Assembly: GCA_019054805.1 (NCBI GenBank)
Contig: JAHQIY010000023.1
Span: 806,001-870,000 of the forward strand
Reading direction: 5' to 3'
Origin: Brachionus manjavacas
Lineage: Eukaryota; Rotifera; Eurotatoria; Ploima; Brachionidae
Length of the DNA: 64,000 bases
Under the pieces are notes generated by a model. That model was given only the letters and a program-made list of their open reading frames with translations. It had not been told where the DNA came from and made no database searches. A program made the position numbers and the translations under genes. Numbering within the stretch: position 1 is the first letter of the stretch; every line of letters starts with the position of its first letter. This document shows, piece by piece, positions 1-10,832 of the stretch.

Positions 1-909
1 AATGGATATTTAACTGTCCATTTTTTTTTTTTATTATTTGAATTTGTCCATGGGACTTTAATTAAAAAAATAAATTTTAGTTTGAGCGAAAAATTTTGTG
101 TAAATTTTTTTGCTTATTCATTCCTTGTGGAGCAAAGGGTCATTAATTTAGATTTCGACTCAAGTCCATCCTTTGCTTTAATCCTTGCTTGAGTTCTTTC
201 GTAATTGCTTGTCGTCCCATCTTCTTTTGCTATTGAGGTGTTCATTTATGTTTGTTGTGGGTGTTTTTTAAATTTTTAGTACATGTCTAAAACAGAGTCA
301 CGTGTCATATCGAACATTGTAAATACTTTTTAAAATTTACTTATTAAAGTTATGTTATTAATACTTGAGCAAATTTCGAGAAAAAAAAAGAAAATTTTAG
401 ATTCAAATTGGTTTTCATTTTCCTTGAAGTTCAAAATTTTAAATTAAGATTTAATTTGAAATTTTGATTTTTAGTCGGCAAAGAGATAATTTTGATAAAT
501 TTCCTAGAAAAATTTTTGCACATTCAATAAGATATCCATAAAAATGCCTCTTAAATATTCTTTTTAGTTTTTTAATTCTTATTTTATTATAAATTAATAA
601 TAATAATTTCTTTTCACTAAATGATTTCTGATATTTTTTTATGTTAAAATTCAAAATTGTATTTAAAAAATTAAATTAGATCAAAAAACCTAAAAATTGT
701 TCTTCTTATAAAAATGATATCTTGAAATGCTTTGACTTGCAATTTATGAAAAATTTCAATTAGACATGTGACCAAAAAATAAAAAAAAATATCAACATAT
801 ACAAAAAGTGATGTTTAAATTTTTTTTTGAATCGAAAGATAAATTTAAAATTATTTTAGATTTATTTTTCTTTAGATATTTCTTAATATTTTATGTTTGT
901 CCAATCCTG
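1..909. other. AT-rich 5' flank of the STARD3-like gene
   Basis: No gene is supported here; the reading frames are short and of AT-rich low complexity. The sequence GTCCATGGGACTT near 47-59 recurs on the opposite strand near 59740-59756, next to a TTTA-rich tract, so it is probably part of a dispersed repeat. The promoter of the downstream gene should lie within this stretch, but I see no convincing TATA or initiator element. Confidence 0.5.
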
Positions 910-2704
910 ATGCCATCGAACCGAATTACTGCTGAAAATGCAAATTTTCTATTAAATTGCAGTGAAATTGAATTAAACCTGAAGGCTACCAGGCGATCTT
1001 TTGTTTTATTTTTATTTTTTGACTTTACATTCACCAGTCTTCTGTGGTTAATTTATTGCACCGTATGTTTTGTTCTTCGGAATTCAATTTTTGTAAAACT
1101 TTTAATTTTAATAAGACAAAAGGACTTTCGATAGAAGAAGCGTATGAGGAAGAAATAAAAAAATACAACATTGACTCGTCATTGTTTGACGTGGCAGTAT
1201 GTTCTTATTAAGATAAAACTCTCCATGGACCATTAAATTTTTCAAAAGGTTGCTTCAGTGGTGCGATTCATTTTTCTAAATTTATTTTACACTATATTTA
1301 AAATAAACCATTGGATTCCTGCAGCAGTAAGAACACTTTAGTTGTGATTTTTTTTAAACTATTTTTTTTAGATTATAACCTTTGCATCTTCCAGCTTTTT
1401 GATATCAAAAGTTATTATTTTTGCGGTATTAAACTTGTTTAATTAAGAATATTTTAATTTTTAAACTTTTTTTATAAAGATTAAAGGAACTCACAAGATT
1501 ATCACTGATTATTTGATTTTAATAATATCTTTTCTTATTGTTTGGGGCCAAACAGGATATCTAGATATGAAAATATTTTCTATCGTGAAAAAGAAAGCTG
1601 TTCTTCTGGGTATGTTTTGTATCAGTTCTAAATTTTTCAGCATTTTATTTCTTTTTTAGATACCGATTCAACTATTTCTTATACATCGAGAGCAAATTAC
1701 GGGTCAGTGAATGCTCCAAGAGGAATATTATCAGAAGTTACTTCTTTCTATGCAAGTCCTCTTGATTCACCTCGAGGTTTTAATTTTTTTTTAATTTGAG
1801 CTTTTTTTCCCATTTCAAAAATTTTTCTCTAGATTTCTCAGATGAAGAAAACGATTCACAATCGATTAGGTCTTTCTCACGAGAGGATCAAAGGCGATTA
1901 AAATATAAAAATAGCAAAAGCAGTAAATCAACCTTGACAAATATTCCTGAAGCTGGCAAAAATAGCAAAGTAAATTAAAAATTTTTTTTTTAATAAATTG
2001 AAAAGTAGTTGATTTTTTAAATTTAGTTTTTAGAATTTGAAAAATTGAGTGAAGAGCTACTTGAAACACTTTTTAGCATAAGAAATGATGACAAAGCTTG
2101 GAACTTAACTGAATTTAATCTGATCGACTTACTAAATGAAAAGAATGTCAAAATTGATTCGATTGATGCTAATATTAAATGTTCCTTACAGACAAAACAT
2201 TTTTCCGGAATAGGAAAAGTGTTTAAATTAGATACAGTCATTCCATTTGAAGAAAGTCTGCTTCTTAAAGTTTTAAGAGACGAAGTGGAAGAATGCGCAA
2301 ATTGGAATGTGACAGTAAAGGAGGCTAAAATAGTGACAAAAATCAGACAAGATTTGTCAATAATCCATGTTTGTGTTCATGAGCAAGCTGGTGGTCTAGT
2401 TTCTCAAAGAGATTTTGTAAATTTAAATCGTTATTTGCTCAATAACAATATGGAGCATATATTGGCAACAATCGCATGCAAATCAGATGAAGTCCCTGTA
2501 TCAGAGTCTTATGTGAGAGGCGAAAATGGACCTACTGGATATTTTTTTTCAAGAATAGATGATAATTATACCAAGTTTACTTGGATTTTAAATGTCAACC
2601 TAAAAGGCTGGCTTCCCCAATATTTGATAGACCAATCTTTAACCATGGCACAAAAAGACTTCATCGTAACTTTAATAAAGCATTTAAATAAATTTCGCTT
2701 CTAA
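910..2704 (+). CDS. STARD3: STARD3/MLN64-like late-endosomal sterol transfer protein
   Basis: Eight exons fit without a frame break: 910-1062, 1116-1196, 1249-1326, 1372-1425, 1480-1609, 1660-1776, 1833-1969 and 2027-2704, giving about 475 aa (human protein 445). Residues about 28-165 form a MENTAL domain with four membrane segments; it begins RRSFVLFLFFDF and contains the HWIPAA and FLISKV blocks. Residues about 195-213 read FYASPLDSPRDFSDEENDS, matching the phospho-FFAT region that binds ER VAP proteins. Residues about 255-475 are a START domain with the SQRDFVN and YVRGENGPTGYF signatures. The family tethers late endosomes to the ER and moves cholesterol. The ATG at 910 is the first that leaves a MENTAL-like N-terminus; an in-frame ATG at 811 would add a hydrophobic stretch and is less likely. 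Introns are 45-57 nt, with acceptors such as AAAAG and ATAAAG. Splicing is inferred from homology. Confidence 0.93.
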
Positions 2705-2724
2705 AATTATGTAATAAGAATGTA

Positions 2725-2730
2725 AATAAA
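2725..2730 (+). promoter_or_regulatory. Polyadenylation signal AATAAA of the STARD3-like gene
   Basis: A canonical AATAAA lies 21 nt after the stop codon and is followed by a T-rich stretch. Such hexamers are frequent by chance in this AT-rich DNA; its position supports it. Confidence 0.5.
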
Positions 2731-3204
2731 AATAATTTTTTTATTTTGCTAAATGTTTTTTCATATTAGTTTTAGCGAAAAAGTTAGAACAATAAAAAGC
2801 TTATTTCCGTAAATATTGAGATCAAAATTGTTTCTGTTTTTAGAATAGACCGTTGGAATTTAAATTTCTTATCGTTTTTTGAAACTTTTTCAAAAAAGAA
2901 TACTTGATGCAGATCTTTGATTAACCCTTGAAGTTTTTAAATAGACAGCTAGACTAATTTCTTTAATCTCTCAATAATTCAATCTGGTCATATTTATGCT
3001 GTTTGCTGTTTTAATTTTTAATTTTTTGAAATTTCAAAGCTACAATAAAATTTTTAAACTCTTTAAAATTTTTTGAGTGGAATTTCAGAAGACTTGCGCA
3101 AATTCAGAAATTGAATAAAAATTTATTACCTAAAATTATAAAAATTGTTTCGATTATTAATATGAAATTTTAGAGGTAAATACAATTATTAAAAAGTTAA
3201 AATC
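2731..3204. other. AT-rich spacer
   Basis: There is no open reading frame of note, no RNA gene and no repeat that I can recognise. Confidence 0.5.
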
Positions 3205-3460
3205 ATTTTTGTACCTTCTGTACTTCTTGTAATTTTTTTACTTAATGGAAATAAAAAATGGTTTTAAATATCAATTTTAAATTTAACTAATATTTTTTTT
3301 ACCACTAGCATACTCGAATCCCTATATTAGCGCTCCGCCCCAGACCTCGTTTAAGTTTTAATTTAATGATTAAAATTTCCTTAATTTAAGTACATAAAGT
3401 ACTAAAAGGAACAGTGCCAAATAAATTTAAATTATGAAAAAGTAAAAAATTAAGATATTT
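3205..3460 (-). mobile_element. Palindromic MITE-like element with GC-rich core (copy 1)
   Basis: The outer parts contain inverted copies of a motif around GTACTAAAAGGAACAGTGCC (3395-3420) and GTACCTTCTGTACTTCTTGT (3211-3230). The centre, 3300-3365, is an unusually GC-rich block reading GAGGTCTGGGGCGGAG on the minus strand. The same core with the same flanking TATGCTAG...TAAAAAAA sequence is found on the plus strand at about 22725-22800, inside a larger inverted-repeat element. This copy lacks the outer GATAGACAATGAGA termini seen there, so it is probably decayed or truncated. Confidence 0.6.
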
Positions 3461-3600
3461 TTTCGATAAAATTTAGTAAATTTTAAGACAAAATTAATAA
3501 AAGAAATATGAAATATTTAAAAAGAAAACATCAATCAATGTCTTAATTTTTCAAAACTGTTTAAAATAGAAGTAGAAGAAGTAGTAGTAGTATCAACAGT

Positions 3601-4031
3601 AGATAGTAAAATCTATGTTCTATAAAAAATGTAAAAAAAATAATTTATAAATTTTGGTATGCCAATTAACGATTTATACCTTTTATATGACAACCATAAA
3701 TTTTATTTTAAATTTGTAAATTAAATATTATTTTTATAAATTGCAGAATAAATTCTATAAGCTAATCATATGAAATTATAAATATTTCTTATTTTTATTT
3801 TTAATTTTTTAATTTTGCTACAAAGCTAGCAAGAAATGTAATTCACATTGTCACTTGAAAATCGAATCGAAAAAATGCGAACATTTTTGATAAAATTTCT
3901 ATTTTCTAAATTACCTGTTTATTTGTATTTTTATAGTTGTCAAATGAAAGGTTTAAATCCATAATTGGCATACCGTAATTTATAGATTTTTTTTTTTACA
4001 TTTTGTATAGAACATAAATATTTCTATCTAC
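3601..4031. mobile_element. Near-palindromic MITE
   Basis: The left arm (3601-3700) and right arm (about 3925-4031) are inverted copies. Both carry TATGTTCTATA, a run of A after ATGTAAAAA, and GGTATGCCAATTA. Within the arms, GATTTATACCTTTTATATGACAA on the left pairs with GATTTAAACCTTTCATTTGACAA on the right strand. The element is about 430 bp with no coding capacity, as expected for a MITE or fold-back. I see no clear target-site duplication. Confidence 0.7.
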
Positions 4032-4049
4032 AATAACGCTCGAAAGCGT

Positions 4050-4650
4050 TTAGCCTTATAAACTAAGGCTTTGGAAGACTTTGCTTTTCACTATTCCAAA
4101 AACTTCATTGTTAATGACTGCTTTGAAGCTATTTATTGTTTGCGCACTAACAGCATTAAATGTTCCATAATTTTACACAGATTTGTTAAGAAATTATATC
4201 TTAAAGAGCCTCTACGATTTATTTCTCGGATTGATCTATTGTCATGAGCTCTTATTAGGTTTTTTACACCACAAGCGAAATTGATACCATTTTTTAACGA
4301 AACTTTTTCAAAACCTTTTAAAATTTTGTAAATTTGAATTAAGTCTCCCCTTAAACGAGGATTTTCAAGTTTCATTAGATTTAAGTATTTCAATCTGTCT
4401 TTATAAGACTTAGTTCTGGTATATTTAATCAGTTTTGTCGCTCTTCTTTGCACTTTTTCAAGAATTATAATGATTTTTTTTAAATACGGAGTCCAAGATC
4501 CTACTGCATACTCCAGATGGGGTCTCACAAGTGATGTATAGAGAAGTCTTAATGATTCTCGGCTAAGGTTCTTAAAAGAATTCGATTAGCTTTCATAGCT
4601 GCTAAAGTACATTGTTTATTCCATTTCAGATCATTTGTAAATAATTGTTT
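4050..4650 (-). pseudogene. CR1-like LINE fragment, 3' end of reverse transcriptase ORF
   Basis: Read on the minus strand, the fragment starts near 4640 with NDLKWNKQCTLAAMKANRIL, then RPHLEYAVGSW, EKVQRRATKL and RLRGDLIQIYKIL, and ends in a different frame with INSFKAVINN. These are the conserved blocks after the catalytic reverse-transcriptase core in CR1/L2-type LINEs and match the elements at 7.8 and 13.4 kb in this window. There are at least two frame changes and an in-frame stop, so it is dead. The short hairpin AACGCT-CGAA-AGCGTT at 4034-4049 lies just beyond the coding end and may be part of the LINE 3' UTR. Confidence 0.85.
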
Positions 4651-6000
4651 TTTATTTGTTTCAATAATAAAAAATCTAAGGCAAGCAAGCTTGCGGAGGC
4701 GACTAATAGGAGGTAGTCTTAGCTCATTGCGCTATACAAGTAAAATTACAGAAAAGAAGAACTTACAAGTTTTTAAGAGTAAATAGACATTATAATTACA
4801 GTGAAACCTCTCCATCTGTCTACCTGTATTTGTCCAATTTTTCTTTCCCCAAAAGTTTTCCTATCTTAATTCATAAAAACGAGCCTCTTTCTGTCCATTC
4901 ATTATAGCCTTAAAAAAATTTTTGTTTAAATTGTGAAATTTTTTAATTAAGTTCGAATTTAAAAATTAAAACTGTTATATAATAGCTTATCAATATTGTT
5001 CAAAGATATTAGACCAAAAAAAGAAATCCTTTGATTTTTACTAAATTGAGAACTAAAGCTAAAGGCAATACTAAATCAAGTAGAAAATATAGAAAAAAAT
5101 TTGAAACTTACATTCAAGTAATTAAAAGATATTGATGGCTCGGTAATTCAAATAGAATTTTTGAGGCAACTAAGCAAAATACAAAAAGACTTGGTAGAAT
5201 TTTTATTTAACCTCAGCATGTTGCTAAGATTTAAATACTAATCAATTAGTAAAACTGGGGTATGGTGATTTCGATGATTAAAGATGAATATTTATAAAAC
5301 CATGCGAGCAAAATGGCAAATAACTTCTTATTTTGTGATGAGATATTATGTTTAAAATCTATTAAAAACTGTCAGATTGTTTCAAATATTTAATGCTCCT
5401 AAGACAAATGAAAAAAAATGTTTGTCAAGTTGATTTATGGTCAGACAATTACGTGCACTTTTTGAGTATGAGTTTGAGTGATTTAAAAAAAATTTATCAA
5501 CATTATTTTATTAACCATTAATTTCATGACGTTTTAGCTGATTTTAAAAATAAAAACTTGCTGAAAATTTTCATGTAATTTTGTTTGATTTTTTATAGAA
5601 TTATTTAATAAGAAAAATCAAAATAAAGCATCATTAAAAAAATTAAAATAAATTAATTTTCTTTTACTACACGTTTCGACCAAATTGCCTTATTCAGGTA
5701 TTTAAGTATGTTACATTTTAGTCAAATGCACTGAAAAATTTAAACTTTCAAAAGCTACAAAAGGAAGCAGTCTCCTAACCCTTTCCCTGCGATTTTATTT
5801 ATATCAGAATTTATATCCTAATTGAACAATTAGATTTCTTGAATAATCTAAAAAATGTGTAAAAATTCTTCTGATTCTAATAGATAAAAAAACAGGGATG
5901 TTCACGAACTATACACGTTCAGAAATATTTTCAAGAGTTTAACCACTATCGTTTGCTTTGGTTGTTCTTTTTTTAAATATCTATCTCTAATAAAAATAAT
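4651..6000. other. AT-rich non-coding region with a possible pogo-type terminus
   Basis: The only structured signal is TACAGTGAAACCTC at 4797-4810, which resembles the TA plus CAGTGnAACCTC start of pogo/Tigger terminal repeats. No matching inverted end or intact transposase was found downstream, and the region to 6000 has stop codons in every frame. A GC-richer tract at 4680-4735 (CTTGCGGAGGCGACTAATAG) is unidentified. Confidence 0.35.
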
Positions 6001-6002
6001 TA

Positions 6003-6284
6003 CCGTATTTCCTCAAATAGAAGTAATCACAAATAGAAGAAACTTGCTTGTATTTCAGTCAAAAATTTTCCTTTAATTGAGTTATTTTTCTAGAGAATAT
6101 GTGTCTTGTTTAAAAGAAAATTTATGAATCATCTCTCATGTAAAACATGCATTTTTCTAGTTTTTAATAGAAGAAAAAAATAGCTATTAATTTCTTGTAA
6201 TTGAGTCACATTTTGGGAGCGAAAAATTTTCGAATAGAAGAAATCCTTTGATGACCGAACTTTCTTCTATTTGAGGAAATACGG
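6003..6284. mobile_element. Tc1/mariner-type MITE with TA duplication
   Basis: The element begins CCGTATTTCCTCAAATAG and ends with the exact reverse complement, giving terminal inverted repeats of about 21 bp. It is flanked by TA at 6001-6002 and 6285-6286, the target duplication of the Tc1/mariner superfamily. Further AATAGAAGAAA motifs lie just inside each end as subterminal repeats. At 282 bp with no reading frame it is non-autonomous. The perfect ends suggest fairly recent movement. Confidence 0.88.
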
Positions 6285-6292
6285 TAATTAGA

Positions 6293-6560
6293 ATGCGGCG
6301 GTGAAGTTTGGAGCAAAAACTGGTGCAAAATATGCTTATTAAATTAAATATCAATTATTAGCAATTATTTTAAAAATAAATGTTTGACATTTTTAAACCT
6401 TAATTGTCAAATGTAAACGAAAACTAAAATTAAAAAAATCTTTATATTTAGAAGAATATAATATGTATATTTTTTGGAAATTTTACTGATTTCTATGCTA
6501 AAAAATTTTCAAAATTATTATTTTTAATTTTTCAAATTTTTATCGTTGCTTTAATTCAAA
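6293..6560 (+). repeat. Dispersed repeat shared with 57.8-58.5 kb
   Basis: The stretch starting GCGGCGGTGAAGTTTGGAGC and followed by AAAAACTGGTGCAAAATATG matches 57830-57870 in the same orientation with few changes. Weaker similarity continues, including GCTAAAAAATTTTCAAAATTA, which is again seen near 58410. The second copy carries about 370 extra bases in between. The nature of the repeat is unknown; it precedes the LINE at 7.1 kb but is not shown to belong to it. Confidence 0.6.
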
Positions 6561-7160
6561 AAAAGTAAACTAGTCAGTGAATAAATAACGAAAAATCATG
6601 CATGTTACATAATCCTGTAAATAATAAATTTAAATTTTATTGTTTTTAATTTAAATAATAATGACTTAATGAAACAGAGGAACAAGATTTAGTTAAAGTA
6701 AAAAAAATTTTTTTCTTCACAGATCAACAATTTCACAATTTTCTAAATTTAATGAGGAAAAAAGTTCGTTTCAATCAAGTTTTTTCTTTTTTTGAAATTA
6801 TTTTGCCAAAAGCCAACCAGTTCTCTACCAAACTCTTCTTCCTCTTCAAACATTATTTTCATCTTTTAATTAAGGACGATTAAATCGATACCACAAATTT
6901 TGAATAAAATTCCCCAAATTTTTTATTTTTTCACCAAAATAATAAATAAAATCTGCAATCTTAAGTTTTTACATAAAAAAATTAATTAACACTAAATTAA
7001 ATAGGAATTCACTATTTTTAACTTATTGAGACTTTTTATTAAAAAATGATAACAAATTAAAGAAAAATTACCTAAATTATGAGAAGATGAGAAGATGAAT
7101 TGTCTAAATATTTGTCTAAAAATTTTAATTTTGAAAAAAATTTTAATAATTTATTCTAAA

Positions 7161-7826
7161 ATGGTAAATGTCCAAAAATCCACTTTCGATGCGTTTGCAG
7201 CTGAACAGAAAAAGCTAATAGATGGACTGGAAAAGAGAATTTCAGATTTGGAAGAGAAATGTAAGTTGTTGGAGACTGAGAATAAGAAATTGAAAGGAAG
7301 CAAAGAGCAAAACAAACCTATGTTATTTTCGGACCTTCTTAAAAAGAATAAAATGGACAACGTCGAGAAAAATATAATTAATGCTATTCGCCTGGAAAGA
7401 TGTGAGGAGGAGAAGAAGAGTAAAAACGTGCTAATATTTGGCACCGAGTTTACCGAAGACAGTAAAGTAAACGTTGATTTGGTTAAAGAAATGGTTGAGT
7501 CGGTTGGTTGTGACAGTAAAAAAGTAAAGTTTGTGAGAAGATTTAAACGAAAGGATGACAATGTCAAAAGTACACCAATACTCGTCGAATTAGAAGATAA
7601 AGACAGCAGACTTGAATTGTTAAAATCAGCGAAGTATTTAAAGCACAACGAAAAATTTGAAAAAGTTTATATCAACCCTGATCAAACGTTTGCTGAGAGA
7701 GAGCTCAGCAAGAAATTAATAGCTAAAAGAAACGAATTAAACAATAGCAACGACAGTGCTCAAACTGGGTTTAGATATGGAATACGCAACTTTGAGATCG
7801 TGAAGATCAAAATAAGTTCAAATTGA
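7161..7826 (+). CDS. LINE A ORF1, coiled-coil RNA-binding-type protein
   Basis: The product is about 221 aa from ATG 7161; an upstream in-frame ATG at 7095 only adds a hydrophobic leader-like stretch. Residues about 15-50 are a strong heptad coiled coil (EKRISDLEEKCKLLETENKK). The central part, about residues 90-190, is rich in K and E and contains KNVLIFGTEF and VKFVRRFKRK, resembling the RRM-like nucleic-acid-binding region of LINE ORF1 proteins. The stop codon TGA at 7824-7826 directly abuts the ATG of ORF2 in the same frame. The function as a nucleic-acid chaperone of the retrotransposon particle is inferred from position and architecture, not from a catalytic motif. Confidence 0.75.
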   Translation: MVNVQKSTFDAFAAEQKKLIDGLEKRISDLEEKCKLLETENKKLKGSKEQNKPMLFSDLLKKNKMDNVEKNIINAIRLERCEEEKKSKNVLIFGTEFTEDSKVNVDLVKEMVESVGCDSKKVKFVRRFKRKDDNVKSTPILVELEDKDSRLELLKSAKYLKHNEKFEKVYINPDQTFAERELSKKLIAKRNELNNSNDSAQTGFRYGIRNFEIVKIKISSN

Positions 7827-10800
7827 ATGCAAGTAAACTCTTTTATTAACAGTTCAAGTCTAGCAGATAGTAACGTAGCAGTGAGCATTAGTAATATTTA
7901 TCGTTCATCAAATAATTTTTTATCAATGAATCTTTCGTCTCAAAACTTATCCAACAAACGTAATAATGTAATTAGCAAAAACTTTTTTAAATTTTGGTAC
8001 ACCAACGCAACTTCTCTCGACAATAAACTGCCTTACTTAGAGTCTGAAATCGCTGATGAAGACCCTGACGTTTTGCTTGTATCAGAAACTTGGTTCGTGG
8101 AGAATTCTGTAACCAACATGATTGGCTACTCGTTGTTTAGAAGAGATAGAGGATCTAGAGGTGGTGGAGTTTGTGTTTACGTAAAAAGCAATTTAAGTGG
8201 TCTATTAGTTGAGATTCCGGAGTTGCAAGATGGTCTATTTGAGTGTGTTTGGTGCGAGATTCAAAATCAGACAGACAAGATACTCATTGGATGTTTTTAC
8301 AGACCACCAGATTCTCGTGCCGAGATCGATCTGAGAATCAATCTGTTGATAGCAGAAGCTAGCAAGCTGGTGTCTGGAGGACGCTTTAGTAGCTTAGTAA
8401 TATGTGGCGACTTCAACTATCCGTCGATCAAATGGTCGACGAATAGTAATTTTCCAGATATTACACCTTTTGACCTAGCAAGCCAAGTTTTTGTTGAAAA
8501 CTTACAAGATTCGTTTTTGAGTCAAGTTGTTATGAAAAATACGTTCCAGACAAGTGAAAATTCAAGTTCAAACATTCTAGATTTAGTCCTAGCTTCGAAC
8601 AGAGAAAGAGTTCTTGAGCTGGAACACAAACCGGTTTTGGGTGATCTTTTACGAGGACATCATGTGTTGACATTCAAGTACTCAACAGTATCGATCTTTA
8701 GCAATTTCGATAACCGTTTGTTTGACTTTTCGAAAGGTAAATATAAACTGTTCGCAGATGAGCTGGTGAAAATTAATTGGTTGAGTATATTTAACAAAAA
8801 AGATGTTGAAGCATCTTATATCTTTTTACTCAAAGTTTACAACCATCTTTGTAAAAAGTACATACCTCTGCGTAGAAAGCAAGCGAAAGTAAAAGTACCA
8901 TGGATTACGAAAAAAAGCAAAAAATTGACTCGTAAGAAAAAGAATTTTTTGGTTTAAGTATTTAGCTTCTGGAAAAAACGTCGTTTTACTTGTGGAGTAC
9001 AAAAAAGTTAAAAAAGATGCAAACAAGTCGTTGAAAAATGACCTTAAAGAGTTCGAGATGAATTTGGTTGCGAAATCAAAGAAATTTCCAAAACTGTTTT
9101 ATTCGTACGTAAATTCCAAGTTGGCTGTAAAAGATCAAATCAAGGCACTAAAAGATAAATTTGGCGAATTAAAAACAGAATCTTCCGATTTATGCAGCAT
9201 TTTAAATGAGCAATTTGAGTCAGTTTTTATCAAAGAAGAGCCTGATTTTACTGTTCGCCTGGAGAATTTTACTGAAAAAACTGTATGTATTGATCCGTAT
9301 GTTACTTTTTCTAAAGAAAACGTTTTTAATGAGCTCAAGAGGTTGGACAAATATAAATCTAGAGGATCAGATGAGTTCCATCCCTGGGTTCTCCACGAGA
9401 TCGCTGAAGCTATGTCAATCCCGCTATCTATAATTTTTATTAAATCGTTCAAAAGCTCAAGAGTACCAAGCTACTGGTTGGAGGCGAACGTTACTCCTTT
9501 ATTCAAGAAAGGTTGTAGAATACAGGCTTCTAATTATAGACCTGTATCTCTTACTTCCATTGTTTGTAAAGTGATGGAAAGGCTTCTAAAAGTAGTAATA
9601 GTTAATTTTTTAACTGAAAATGATTTGTTAGATGGCAGGCAACATGGTTTCATTAGCAATAAATCATGTGTTACAAATCTTCTTGAGACTATCGATTTAG
9701 TGTCAGAGACATTGAACCAAAAAAATGCTCTGGACATTATCTATTTAGATTTCGCTAAAGCATTCGACACAGTTCCGCATAAGCGCTTAATTCACAAATT
9801 AACGTGTTATGGTTTTGATGTATCTATTATCAAATGGATAGAAGCGTTTTTGTTTGGAAGAAGACAGAGAGTAGTGTTAGGAACTGAGATGTCTAAATGG
9901 GTAAATGTTACGAGCGGGGTTCCCCAAGGCTCGGTTTTAGGACCAATTTTATTTATCATTTACATCAATGATCTGCCTAAGCTTCTTGAAACTTTTTGTG
10001 AGGTATTTGCGGACGATACTAAATTGATGTCAATTATAGATAACGAATATTCGTGTTTAAAACTTGAAAGAGATTTGAGCAAAATTTCAAAATGGACGGA
10101 TGATTGGTTAATAAAGTTGAACGAAGAGAAGTGTAAGGTGATGCATTGCGGTCCAAACAATCCGAAATTCAATTACATAATTAGAAACACGAATCTTTTG
10201 GAAACTGAGACTGAGCGTGATCTAGGTATAATTATAACGAACAATCTAAAATGGTCTAAACAAGTTAACGCAGCTGCAAATAAAGCAAATTCCATACTGG
10301 GTTCAATTAAGCGCACGATCAAACACCAAAATAAAGACACACTGGGTCGATTATACAAAGCATTTGTTAGGCCCCACCTAGAGTATGGAGTGCAGGTTTG
10401 GAGACCTTATTTAAAAAAGACATTCAAGTCCTAGAGTCCGTGCAAAGAAGAGCTACAAAACTTGTTCCGGAATTAAAAAGATTAGATTACAACCAAAGAC
10501 TAAAGGCATTGAATCTGACCACTTTAGAGACAAGAAGACTAAGAGGTGATTTGATTGAAATGTTTAAAATAATCAATGGACTGGACAAAATTAACTGGCA
10601 CGTACCCTTAGTGTTCAAGAACAAGCTTGAAAACATATTCCGTCCTTCCTCTAGACTGCATGAGTTTGTTATGGAGAAACAACTGGTGAAGAATTGTGAA
10701 CAAAGATACAATTTCTTTAGCAATAGAGTAGTGAATGTATGGAACAAACTGGATAATGATATTGTAAATTCTAATTCTATAAACGTTTTTAAAAACAAAA

Positions 10801-10832
10801 TTGACAAAATTGATTTGATTGAGCTATTATAA
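7827..10832 (+). pseudogene. LINE A ORF2, endonuclease and reverse transcriptase, two frameshifts
   Basis: The first part (7827-8957) is an APE-type endonuclease with FWYTNATSL, SETWF, GCFYRPP, GDFNYP and a late GHHVLTF histidine. Reading then moves to another frame, open from about 8941. The reverse transcriptase follows with YRPVSLTSIVCKVMER, FAKAFDTVPH, GVPQGSVLGP and the catalytic FADD box at 10006-10017. A second frame change near 10415-10430 restores the original frame for the C-terminal VQRRATKL...RLRGDL region ending at 10832. Both changes fall in A- or T-rich runs (about 8926-8950 and within the A run at 10412-10418). They could be sequencing errors rather than real inactivation, and all catalytic motifs are otherwise intact. 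Confidence 0.9.

Noticed and set aside
7151-7648. 165-codon minus-strand frame rich in S, F and L
   Set aside because: It is antisense to LINE A ORF1, and its composition is what the reverse complement of a K/E-rich coding region gives.
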